Shown here piece by piece: positions 6,305 through 12,800 of a DNA stretch of 12,800 bases. Within the stretch, counting starts at the first letter, position 1. Every line of letters starts with the position of its first letter. Source of the stretch: PHBD01 sp964578535 (GTDB lineage Bacteria; Desulfobacterota; Syntrophia; Syntrophales; PHBD01); the NCBI GenBank assembly GCA_964578535.1, contig CAZODI010000069.1, forward strand, positions 1-12,800, given 5' to 3'. The notes beneath the pieces are model-generated. The model did not search any database. It saw only the letters and a program-made list of their open reading frames with translations, and was not told the origin of the DNA. Made by a program: the position numbers and the translations under genes.

Positions 6305-7447
6305 CTATACGCCAATGATGGCGACGGCGTGGCACTGCCCGGCGAATCCGTGGGTTCCATGGGCCAGGGCCGTCTTCACCTTCTTGTCCACCTGGTGCTC
6401 CCCCGCCTCGCCGCGGACCTGCAGGAATCCCTCCGCAAGCCTCTGCAGCCCCCGGGACACGTACGGGTTGTTCGCCAGGACTCCTCCGGAGGGATTGACC
6501 GGCAGGGCACCGTCGATTTCCATGGCTCCCTTGTCGATCATCTTGCCGGCACCACCGGGCTTGCAGAGCCCCAGCTCCTCGCACCAGAGCAGTTCCTGAA
6601 ATGCGTAGGGTTCGGTGATTTCCGCCACGTCGATTTCCTTCTTCGGGTCCTTGATGCCCGCCATCTCATAGGCCCGGGCAGCGGCGGTTTTCAGCTGCGT
6701 GTCCAGGAGGTTTCGGTCGCCGAGGAAATACGTGTCCAGGGAGGACCCGTAGCCCTTGAACCAGACGGGCTTGTCCGTCAGCTTCTTCGCCTTCTTCTCC
6801 GAGGCCAAAAGCATCGCCACGAAGCCCTCCGATTTCGGCGCGATCTGGAGATCCGTCAGCGGGGCCGCTGCGGGGGCCGAATTCAGAATATCCGCCACGG
6901 TATACTTGCCACGACGGTCCGCGTAGGGATTGCGGAGCGCATTGCCGAGATTCTTCACGGCCACCTTCGCGCACTGTTCTTTCGTGATCCCGTATTTCTC
7001 CATGTACGCCTGCATCTGGAAGGCCGCGGATGTGGTTTCCGTCAACCCCAGGTTCCGGTGATAGAAGGGGTCGCCGAACATCAGCGTGCAGGTGTCGTTC
7101 TCCGGATTCTCCGATCCCTTGCACAGGGCCAGGATCAGGCAGTTGTCGTACTGGCCGGACATGATCCGCATGGCTCCGTACATGAAGGCAAACAGGGATT
7201 CGCCGTCCTGCCGGGAGGCGTTCTTCAGAAAGGCCCCCGTCGTTTCCCAGTAATATGCGTTCGCGCAGGAGATGCCGCCGTGGAAGATGTCCGACGACGC
7301 CGATACGACCGTCCCCAGGTCGTCCCGGGTCATTCCGGCCTTGTCCAGGCACTCCCGCGTCACCCGATAGGCCTGGTCATAGAAGTTGTCCTTTGACGCA
7401 GGCCCGGCACTTTGTGCCACGGATACAATCGCTACCTTTTTCGACAT
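6305..7447 (-). CDS. Thiolase-like protein lacking the catalytic Cys and His
   Basis: A 380-residue thiolase-fold paralogue of the next gene; the shared stretches DVAE, FQE, CKPGG/CEPGG, PSGGVL and GEHQ run colinearly. Aligning SGQYD (97-101) with SGMAD of the paralogue, without gaps, puts Gln80 (NASRQDGES) at the nucleophilic Cys position. The GHP motif reads NNPYVSRG (326-333), with Asn327 replacing His and no GATG. His363 in the C-terminal loop is kept (HGTHG). It therefore should not form an acyl-enzyme in the normal way. It may be a structural or substrate-binding subunit of a heteromeric thiolase, or an Ltp2-like CoA-ester aldolase, a group known to lack thiolase catalytic residues. The frame is intact and full length, arguing against decay. 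The start at 7447 follows an AAGGAAGG site. Confidence 0.88.
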   Translation of the reverse strand: MSKKVAIVSVAQSAGPASKDNFYDQAYRVTRECLDKAGMTRDDLGTVVSASSDIFHGGISCANAYYWETTGAFLKNASRQDGESLFAFMYGAMRIMSGQYDNCLILALCKGSENPENDTCTLMFGDPFYHRNLGLTETTSAAFQMQAYMEKYGITKEQCAKVAVKNLGNALRNPYADRRGKYTVADILNSAPAAAPLTDLQIAPKSEGFVAMLLASEKKAKKLTDKPVWFKGYGSSLDTYFLGDRNLLDTQLKTAAARAYEMAGIKDPKKEIDVAEITEPYAFQELLWCEELGLCKPGGAGKMIDKGAMEIDGALPVNPSGGVLANNPYVSRGLQRLAEGFLQVRGEAGEHQVDKKVKTALAHGTHGFAGQCHAVAIIGV

Positions 7448-7463
7448 AGGCTTCCTTCCTTTC

Positions 7464-7476
7464 CATCCAGTGGATG
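7464..7476. repeat. Short perfect inverted repeat CATCCA-G-TGGATG
   Basis: It lies in the 36-nt gap between the ACAD copy 2 stop and the thiolase-like gene, just before that gene's ribosome binding site. It could form a small mRNA hairpin affecting translation, or be chance. Confidence 0.3.
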
Positions 7477-7483
7477 AATCCGA

Positions 7484-8644
7484 TCAACCCATCAGCAGTT
7501 CCCGGGCAATGATCATCCTTCTCATTTCCGACGTGCCCGCCCCCAGGGTGCCGAGTTTCGAATCCCGCCAGAAACGCTGGACGGGATATTCGAGGCAGTA
7601 CCCGTAACCTCCGTGGACCTGAACCGCCTCGGTACACACCTTGTCGGCGGCCTCGGCAGTGAACAGGATCGCCGCCGCCGCCAGCTTGTGGACCTCGGTG
7701 CCCTTGCCGCCCTTATCCGCCTGGCCGGCGAGGATGCAGGCCTTGTAGCACATGAGCCTTGACGCCTCGATGAGCGTATACATATCCGCCAGCTTCGCCT
7801 GGATCAGCTGGAATGAGGCAATGGGCTTGCCGAACTGGACACGCTCCCTGGCGTACTTGAAGGCCTCCGCGAACGCCCCCTCCGCGATGCCTAAAGCGAA
7901 GGTGGAGAGGAAGGCCCGTTCCACGTCGAGGCCGCGCATCATGACGGCGATCCCCCCGTTCTCGACCCCCAGGACGTTTTCTGCGGGGATGCGACAGTCT
8001 TCCAGCAGCAGCTCCCCTGTCCGGGAGCCGCGGTTCCCGACCTTGTGAAGGGCCCGGGACACGGAGAAGCCGGGCAGGGTCGTATCCAGGATGAAGGCGG
8101 TGATCCCTTTCGGACCGGCCGCCTTGTCCGTCTTGGTGTACAGGATGATGGTCCGGGCGTCCGGCCCGTTGGTGATGAAGGTCTTGCGTCCGTTGACAAC
8201 GTAGGCGTCGCCGTCGCGCCGGGCCGCCGTCTGGATGCTGACGGCATCGGAACCGGCATTGGGCTCCGTGAGACCAAGGGCGCCAACATGCTCCCCGGTG
8301 CAGAGCGGGGGCAGGTACTTTTTCCGCTGGGCCTCGTTTCCGTTGTGATACAGGTTATGCATGCAGAGGTTGGCATGGGCTCCGTAGGACAGGGATACGG
8401 CCGGGATTACCTTTGCCAGTTCTTCCACGACCAGTGCGCCTGCGAGGACATCCGATCCGGCGCCGCCGTACTCCGGCGGAATCGTGATCCCCAGAACCCC
8501 CAGATCTCCAAGCTTCTTCCACATGCCTTCCGGCCACTTGTCCTCGAGATCCGTCTCTTCCGCGATGGGCTTCAGCTCCCTGGCAGCAAACTGGGCCACA
8601 CTCTCCCTGAGCATACGATGCTCGTCTTTCAACTCGAAATCCAT
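7484..8644 (-). CDS. Acyl-CoA dehydrogenase (copy 2), isovaleryl-CoA-dehydrogenase-like
   Basis: A 386-residue FAD-dependent acyl-CoA dehydrogenase with LTEPNAGSDAV (125-135), KTFITNGPDA (154-163), RVQFGKPIASFQLIQ (268-282) and HGGYGY (344-349). It resembles isovaleryl-CoA dehydrogenase closely: SLSYGAHANLCMHNL and NGNEAQRKKYLP echo its N-terminal domain. The canonical C-terminal base is replaced (TLGAGTSEMRR, Ala369 at the Glu position), while Glu243 in GLDVERA occupies the shifted-base site. A branched or 3-substituted acyl-CoA is the likely substrate, with ETF as the usual electron acceptor (no ETF gene here). It is first in the minus-strand series, opposite the sigma-54 regulator. The start at 8644 follows GGAGGGG. 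It is about as long as typical bacterial ACADs. True isovaleryl-CoA activity is possible, but the neighbours are not those of leucine degradation. Confidence 0.92.
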   Translation of the reverse strand: MDFELKDEHRMLRESVAQFAARELKPIAEETDLEDKWPEGMWKKLGDLGVLGITIPPEYGGAGSDVLAGALVVEELAKVIPAVSLSYGAHANLCMHNLYHNGNEAQRKKYLPPLCTGEHVGALGLTEPNAGSDAVSIQTAARRDGDAYVVNGRKTFITNGPDARTIILYTKTDKAAGPKGITAFILDTTLPGFSVSRALHKVGNRGSRTGELLLEDCRIPAENVLGVENGGIAVMMRGLDVERAFLSTFALGIAEGAFAEAFKYARERVQFGKPIASFQLIQAKLADMYTLIEASRLMCYKACILAGQADKGGKGTEVHKLAAAAILFTAEAADKVCTEAVQVHGGYGYCLEYPVQRFWRDSKLGTLGAGTSEMRRMIIARELLMG

Positions 8645-8704
8645 CGACCCCTCCTTTCACGGCCCTCCTGATTATGAGGGTATCCGTTAATCCTCTCTTT
8701 GATT

Positions 8705-8720
8705 TGCACAAAGGATGCCA
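8705..8720 (-). promoter_or_regulatory. Sigma-54 (-24/-12) promoter for the acyl-CoA operon
   Basis: The minus strand reads TGGCATCCTTTGTGCA, matching 9 of 12 consensus positions, with TGGCA and TGC intact and exact GG-N10-GC spacing. The predicted start is near 8694, leaving a leader of about 50 nt before the ACAD at 8644. The adjacent divergent gene encodes a sigma-54 activator. Confidence 0.6.
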
Positions 8721-8736
8721 TGCATTTGCCGACAGA

Positions 8737-8749
8737 TTACCCTTTGATA
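8737..8749 (-). promoter_or_regulatory. Candidate IHF site between promoter and upstream repeats
   Basis: The minus strand reads TATCAAAGGGTAA, one mismatch from WATCAANNNNTTR. It lies between the -24/-12 promoter (8705-8720) and the inverted repeats (8787-8830), where DNA bending would bring a bound activator to sigma-54 polymerase. The surrounding 40 bp is unusually AT-rich for this window. Confidence 0.4.
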
Positions 8750-8786
8750 TTGGAATGTTGCATTTCCCGTTAGGAATATCGTCGCA

Positions 8787-8798
8787 GACTGGACAGTC
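8787..8798. promoter_or_regulatory. Inverted repeat GACTG-GA-CAGTC, candidate enhancer site
   Basis: Perfect 5-bp arms around a GA centre, about 98 bp upstream of the predicted start at 8694. It shares the core TGGACA and GA centre with the repeat at 8821-8830, 33 bp away (about three helical turns). This is the pattern expected for paired binding sites of a Fis-type HTH activator. Confidence 0.45.
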
Positions 8799-8820
8799 GC
8801 TATTCGGTCAGTTGCTCGCA

Positions 8821-8830
8821 TGTGGACACA
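8821..8830. promoter_or_regulatory. Inverted repeat TGTG-GA-CACA, candidate enhancer/autoregulatory site
   Basis: Perfect 4-bp arms around the same GA centre as the repeat at 8787-8798. It lies about 130 bp upstream of the acyl-CoA operon start and directly upstream of the -35 box of the regulator gene, so binding here could serve both directions. Confidence 0.4.
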
Positions 8831-8834
8831 AAGG

Positions 8835-8863
8835 TTGACAGCCCGGCGGTCTTCCGCTACGAT
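8835..8863 (+). promoter_or_regulatory. Sigma-70 promoter of the regulator gene
   Basis: A perfect TTGACA (8835-8840), a 17-nt spacer and TACGAT (8858-8863, 4 of 6). The predicted start is near 8870, with a leader of about 70 nt. Its position supports the ATG at 8943 over the upstream in-frame ATG at 8820. Confidence 0.55.
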
Positions 8864-8942
8864 GCCGCCGGCTTCGGGCGTCGGCCGCATGGGCCCCCTT
8901 TCCGGGTATTCATGCTTCCCCTCAAAATCAGGAGAACCGGCC

Positions 8943-11900
8943 ATGTCTCGCAATGATCCTCTTTTTCAGAAGATCTCCACAGAGCAGCAGGATCTGCTCT
9001 TCCGCTTCCTGCCTTTCACCGACAGCTTTTCGATTGACTGGTTCTCGGGACTGGCGGACATGCCGCCCTCGAAACTCCTGTCCACCATCCGGTTTCTCGA
9101 AAGCCAGCAATGGATCGCCGAGCAGGACGGCCAGCCGGGGATTTACGGCTGGACCCGGAAGCTTCCCAGGGAAGAGCTGACATCCCGGGTAACCCCTTCC
9201 CTCTGGCATCAGCATTGCCGTTCCGCGGCCGACATGCTGCGGCGGAATCTGCCCGGAACCGCAGAGAGCCTCCTTCGGACGGCCAGACTCTGCATCCAGG
9301 CCGGCCTCCGGAATGAGGACCTGGAGGACATCTTCCGAGCGGCACTTCACGAGGAGGAAAACCACAAGATCTCCTCCGCCGTCGAACTCTACGACTGCAT
9401 TCTCGAATATGTCGAGTCCAGCGCCAGGGAAGCGGCAGGAGGTCTCCCCCCGGAACTGAACCGGATCCTGGTCCAGGCCATCGAGCGGCGGGCCTCGCTG
9501 TCCCTGTTTCACCCCAATCTGAAGAAAATCAACATGTTCTTGTCCACGGCCATGGATGCGGCCACGAAGCAGGGGGATCTTCAGGCCCTGGCCTCCCTGC
9601 ATCTCCTCATCGGCCAGAACTTCTGGATGGCCTTCCAGCATGAGCGGGCGGTGGAACACTTCGACACCGGCTGGAGCATGATCGACAAGGGGGAAAAGGA
9701 CGCCCTGTACCGCCGGGGACTGCAGCTCCAGGCCCTGTCGGCCTGGATCCGGGGCGACCTGAATGGGGCCGTGCAGGCCTACGAAGACTCCCTGGGAGAA
9801 CTGGACACGGTGGCAGCGGACGACTTCTCCCAGCTGATCGCCCTCCACCTGGCCCTCTGCTATACCCAGGTGGGCATGCCCCAGCGGGGGCTGGGGATCA
9901 CCGAGGCCATTCAGCAGCTGTCGAAAAAATCGGAGAACGGGCCTCTCCTGTCCGTGGCACTGGCCACGACGGGAGTGATCTTCCTGGAGATCCGCCAGCT
10001 CAAGAACAGCCGGACCTATTTCGACATGGCCCTGGAGGTCGCCGGCCGCGAGGGCATCCCCATGGCGGAGGTGATGGCCGGTATCGGCCTGTCGAACATC
10101 GCCTGCCTGGAAGGCGACCTCGATGCGGCGGCGGAGCATTTCACAAGCCTCTGGAAACTCCGCAAATCGAGCTGGTACCATACCCTCAACAGCCCCCATG
10201 TCTTCGAGGCGGGCTACGTGCTGCACCGCAAGGGACGGTCACCCGTGTCGCTGGAGCCGGTGTTCAACTTCCTCTATTCCCTCGGCAAGGACCATGTAAA
10301 TCCATTCCTGTACAGCATCATCCGGCATCGCCAGATCCTCCTGATCGAACGGGGCACGGCCCCGGTGGAGAAAATCAGCGAGCTTCTGGAAATCGAAAAA
10401 TCCCTCGGGGAGCTGGGGGCCGTCCTGGAACTGGCGAAGCTTCGCATCACCCTGACCCGGCTCTTCCTGCAGACGAACAACTGGAGAATGGCCGAAACTT
10501 ACGCCGCCAAGGCCTGGGAAGTGGCGAAAGCGGTCGCCCGGGACGTCTTTCCCCGGGACCTCTTCCCTCTCCTCACCCAGGAAGACATCAGCGAAAAGGA
10601 CCGCCTGTTCGACCTGGTGGTCGAGATGGGAGAGGCCCTGACCAGCCAGAAGAGCCTCGAGCAGCTCCTGACCAACGTCATCACCTCCCTCACCCGGCTC
10701 ACCGGGGCGGAGCGGGCGGCCATCTTCATCCGGGGTAAGGATCCCCGGGATCTCAACATGGTGGCCTCCCGGAACCTGTCGCAGGAGACCCTCCGGGACG
10801 AGCGGTTCGGCGACACGATCCAGCGGATCCGCATCGCCACGGAGGACTCCGGGGGACACATCATGCAGTACGACGTGAGCGGACCCGATGCCATCGACTT
10901 CCGCCGGGTCATCATCACGCCGCTGACCCTCGGCAAGAACGTCATCGGCGCCCTCTACCAGGACAGCCGCTTCTTCTCCTTCGACATCAGCGCCGGCCGG
11001 CTGAAGCTCCTCTCCGCCCTCGCCTCGCAGATCGCCGTTTCCATCGACCGGGCCCAGGCCTATGACGAAATCGCCCGCCTCAACGACCGCCTGCTCCAGG
11101 AGAACGTGTACTATCGCGAAGAGACGGAGGAATTCCGTCCCTTCGGCGACATCATCGGCACCAGCGAGGTCATCATCCGGATCCACCGCCTCATTGCCAA
11201 GGTCGCTCCCACGGTATCCACCGTTCTCATCCACGGTGAAACCGGCGTGGGAAAGGAGCTGATCGCCCGGGCCATTCACCGGGAAAGCCCCCGCCAGAAG
11301 GGACCCTTCATCCGTGTCAACTGCGCCGCCCTGCCGGAGAGCCTCATCGACAGCGAGCTCTTCGGCCACGAGAAAGGGGCCTTCACCGGAGCCATCAAGA
11401 TGAAGGCCGGCCGCTTCGAACTGGCCCATAACGGCACCATCTTTCTCGACGAAGTGTCGGAGCTGCCCCCCTCGACCCAGAGCCGGCTGCTTCGGATCCT
11501 TCAGGAGAAGGAGTTCCAGCGCGTGGGAGGAACCCGGCTTCTTTTCTCGGACTTCCGCCTCATCACCGCCACCAACAAGAACCTGCAGAAGGAGGTCGAG
11601 AAGGGGCACTTCCGGGACGACCTCTTCTACCGGCTGAACGTCTTCCCCATCCCGGTGCCGCCGCTCCGGCAGCGCAAGGAGGACATCCCTCTATTGGCGG
11701 GCCATTTCCTCAAACTCTTTTGCACCCAGTACAACCGGCCCTATGTCGGGATCCCCGAGGCGGAGATGCAGGCGCTGAAGGCCTACCCCTGGCCGGGAAA
11801 CATCCGGGAGCTGGCAAACATGGTGGAACGGGCCGTGATCCTCGGAGGATCGAGGATCCGCTTCCCCGAGCTGGCGGCGGGCGCAATCCCGGCAACGGCG

Positions 11901-12092
11901 GTCGACGAGCCCCTGCCCCTCCAGGAAATGGAGCGCCTCCACATCCTCCAGTCCCTGAAGGCGACCCGGGGAAAGATCGGCGGAAAGGACGGCGCCGCGG
12001 TCCTCCTGGGGCTGAAGCGGACCACCCTTATCAACCGGATGAAGAAGCTGGGAATCACCCTGGAGCGCAGTCCCTCCAGGAGCGAGTCATGA
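8943..12092 (+). CDS. Sigma-54-dependent activator with TPR-like and GAF-like sensory regions
   Basis: A 1049-residue enhancer-binding protein. Residues 15-75 look like a winged helix. Residues 95-530 are helical with TPR-like repeats (for example GDLNGAVQAYEDSLGEL). Residues 555-705 resemble a GAF domain and end in a short coiled linker. The AAA+ domain (about 735-965) has Walker A GETGVGKE (765-772), the sigma-54 contact GAFTGA (812-817), Walker B GTIFLDE (831-837), arginines in FRDDLFYRLN (890-899) and WPGNIREL (950-957). Residues 995-1040 form a Fis-type HTH. There is no receiver domain, so control is probably by ligand or partner binding at the GAF or TPR parts. Divergent to the acyl-CoA genes, it likely activates their -24/-12 promoters. 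It is much longer than usual activators (about 450-550). The start follows an AGGAGA site; the upstream ATG at 8820 lacks one. Confidence 0.93.
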   Translation: MSRNDPLFQKISTEQQDLLFRFLPFTDSFSIDWFSGLADMPPSKLLSTIRFLESQQWIAEQDGQPGIYGWTRKLPREELTSRVTPSLWHQHCRSAADMLRRNLPGTAESLLRTARLCIQAGLRNEDLEDIFRAALHEEENHKISSAVELYDCILEYVESSAREAAGGLPPELNRILVQAIERRASLSLFHPNLKKINMFLSTAMDAATKQGDLQALASLHLLIGQNFWMAFQHERAVEHFDTGWSMIDKGEKDALYRRGLQLQALSAWIRGDLNGAVQAYEDSLGELDTVAADDFSQLIALHLALCYTQVGMPQRGLGITEAIQQLSKKSENGPLLSVALATTGVIFLEIRQLKNSRTYFDMALEVAGREGIPMAEVMAGIGLSNIACLEGDLDAAAEHFTSLWKLRKSSWYHTLNSPHVFEAGYVLHRKGRSPVSLEPVFNFLYSLGKDHVNPFLYSIIRHRQILLIERGTAPVEKISELLEIEKSLGELGAVLELAKLRITLTRLFLQTNNWRMAETYAAKAWEVAKAVARDVFPRDLFPLLTQEDISEKDRLFDLVVEMGEALTSQKSLEQLLTNVITSLTRLTGAERAAIFIRGKDPRDLNMVASRNLSQETLRDERFGDTIQRIRIATEDSGGHIMQYDVSGPDAIDFRRVIITPLTLGKNVIGALYQDSRFFSFDISAGRLKLLSALASQIAVSIDRAQAYDEIARLNDRLLQENVYYREETEEFRPFGDIIGTSEVIIRIHRLIAKVAPTVSTVLIHGETGVGKELIARAIHRESPRQKGPFIRVNCAALPESLIDSELFGHEKGAFTGAIKMKAGRFELAHNGTIFLDEVSELPPSTQSRLLRILQEKEFQRVGGTRLLFSDFRLITATNKNLQKEVEKGHFRDDLFYRLNVFPIPVPPLRQRKEDIPLLAGHFLKLFCTQYNRPYVGIPEAEMQALKAYPWPGNIRELANMVERAVILGGSRIRFPELAAGAIPATAVDEPLPLQEMERLHILQSLKATRGKIGGKDGAAVLLGLKRTTLINRMKKLGITLERSPSRSES

Positions 12093-12108
12093 GACCGGGG
12101 AGGACCCC

Positions 12109-12603
12109 ATGAAGAGACTGAACCCGGCCTATGTCCGGGCCGTCCGCAGGCACGCCAACGGGTGCCCCTATTTCCGGCACCTCTCCATGGCGATCCGGAA
12201 GCTGGGCATCGGGTATGCCGTCCTGGAGATCGAGATCAAGCCGGAGCACATCCAGGCCTTCGGGTACGTCCACGGCGGCGTCTTCGCCTCCGTCATCGAC
12301 ACAGCGACGTACTGGTCCGCCTTCTGCGAACTGGAGGAAGGGGTGGGCATCACGACGGTGGACCTGAAGGTCAACTACCTGGCTCCCGTCCAGGTGGGAA
12401 GACTCACCGCCGAAGGACGGTGCATCCGGATGGGCAAGACCCTCGGGCTGGCGGAGGCGGCCATGAAAGACGTCGCGGGCCGGATCGTCGCCCACGGAAC
12501 CTCGGGCCTGATCGTCCTTCCCGGATTCGGCCTGGCCGGGGCACCGCCCCTGCCGCAGAAGTTCCTGGAGGGGAAAGCGGAGGGAAAGCGTTCACGAGGG
12601 TGA
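12109..12603 (+). CDS. PaaI-like hotdog-fold acyl-CoA thioesterase
   Basis: A 164-residue single hotdog domain. VHGGVFASVIDTATYWSA carries the HGG motif (His55-Gly57) and an Asp at 64, the spacing seen between the active-site His and Asp of PaaI-type thioesterases. TTVDLKVNYLAPV (82-94) is the characteristic central strand. Such cytosolic enzymes hydrolyse acyl-CoAs, often to release trapped CoA. The last 20 or so residues are a basic, low-complexity tail. It follows the regulator by 16 nt with a GGGGAGGA site, so it is probably cotranscribed. A link to the divergent acyl-CoA pathway (overflow hydrolysis, or removing the inducer) is inference. Confidence 0.88.
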   Translation: MKRLNPAYVRAVRRHANGCPYFRHLSMAIRKLGIGYAVLEIEIKPEHIQAFGYVHGGVFASVIDTATYWSAFCELEEGVGITTVDLKVNYLAPVQVGRLTAEGRCIRMGKTLGLAEAAMKDVAGRIVAHGTSGLIVLPGFGLAGAPPLPQKFLEGKAEGKRSRG

Positions 12604-12677
12604 TCGTCCCGTCTCCCGCTGCGGCGGCACCATAAAAGACGGCATCCGCAGGGCCTTCCGGCCGGCGGAGAAAACTG

Positions 12678-12706
12678 TTGACAGGAGGAAACGACCGCTT
12701 TATATC
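12678..12706 (+). promoter_or_regulatory. Sigma-70 promoter of the tRNA gene
   Basis: TTGACA (12678-12683, perfect), a 17-nt spacer and TATATC (12701-12706). The predicted start is about 12713, roughly 13 nt before the mature tRNA end. The tRNA is thus probably transcribed independently of the regulator operon. Confidence 0.7.
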
Positions 12707-12725
12707 ACCAATCGCTTTCAAGAGA

Positions 12726-12799
12726 TGGGGGATCGTTCAACGGCAGGACAACGGACTCTGACTCCGTGAATCGTGGTTCGAATCCACGTCCCCCAGCCA
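12726..12799 (+). tRNA. tRNA-Gln (anticodon CUG), CCA encoded
   Basis: The cloverleaf closes fully: acceptor TGGGGGA/TCCCCCA (12726-12732 with 12789-12795), D-stem GTTC/GGAC, anticodon stem ACGGA/TCCGT around the loop CTCTGAC (anticodon CTG), and T-stem GTGG/CCAC around TTCGAAT. Discriminator G12796 is followed by CCA at 12797-12799. The weak U1-A72 pair is typical of glutamine tRNAs. Confidence 0.97.
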
Positions 12800-12800
12800 T

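Noticed and set aside
7484..8644. Calling ACAD copy 2 a leucine-pathway isovaleryl-CoA dehydrogenase
   Set aside because: It is similar in sequence, but no methylcrotonyl-CoA carboxylase, methylglutaconyl-CoA hydratase or HMG-CoA lyase is nearby, so the specific name is not supported.
8820..8942. 41-residue N-terminal extension of the regulator
   Set aside because: It has no Shine-Dalgarno, contains the predicted sigma-70 promoter and has unrelated composition; the ATG at 8943 has AGGAGA upstream.
10239..11609. 456-codon minus-strand frame inside the regulator
   Set aside because: It is antisense to the GAF and AAA+ regions, whose motifs are unmistakable on the plus strand.
12604..12677. 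Terminator after the thioesterase gene
   Set aside because: Several short GC-rich stems are possible (for example CCGTCT/AGACGG) but none is followed by a T-run.

Overview
The window comes from a GC-rich bacterial chromosome. It looks like an anaerobic, probably syntrophic or sulfate-reducing deltaproteobacterium (Desulfobacterota, possibly Syntrophales). This is an inference from the stacked acyl-CoA genes, the sigma-54 control and the intergenic palindromic repeat; no marker gene settles it. No mobile element, CRISPR array or rRNA is visible.

Minus strand, about 8.64 kb down to 0.14 kb: seven acyl-CoA metabolism genes, all with good Shine-Dalgarno sites. In transcription order they are an isovaleryl-CoA-dehydrogenase-like acyl-CoA dehydrogenase (ACAD), two tandem thiolase-fold proteins, a DUF35 zinc-ribbon/OB-fold protein, a Cat1/4-hydroxybutyrate-type CoA-transferase, a second ACAD, and a second CoA-transferase. 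The first four are tightly packed (gaps of 36, 11 and 23 nt). The last three follow gaps of 254, 177 and 211 nt that hold hairpins and at least one good promoter candidate. No enoyl-CoA hydratase, hydroxyacyl-CoA dehydrogenase or acyl-CoA ligase is present, so the set is not a complete classical beta-oxidation operon.

Plus strand, 8.94 to 12.60 kb: a divergent 1049-residue sigma-54 activator with a winged-helix/TPR-like N-terminus, a GAF-like domain, a AAA+ domain with GAFTGA, and a Fis-type HTH. A PaaI-like hotdog thioesterase follows 16 nt later. A tRNA-Gln(CUG) with its own consensus sigma-70 promoter closes the window.

The parts fit one circuit. The divergent region holds a -24/-12 promoter facing the acyl-CoA genes, a one-mismatch IHF-like site, and two TGGACA-centred inverted repeats placed like activator sites, with a sigma-70 promoter for the regulator on the other side. 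A second, better -24/-12 promoter precedes the last CoA-transferase. My reading is that the regulator senses an acid or acyl-CoA and switches on a pathway in which CoA-transferases activate acids, the ACADs oxidise acyl-CoAs (probably branched or substituted), and the thiolase/thiolase-like/DUF35 trio forms or breaks a C-C bond.

The most unusual point is that trio. One thiolase paralogue keeps the nucleophilic Cys but has Asn where the GHP histidine normally sits. The other has lost both, which suggests a heteromeric enzyme or a CoA-ester aldolase rather than an ordinary thiolase.
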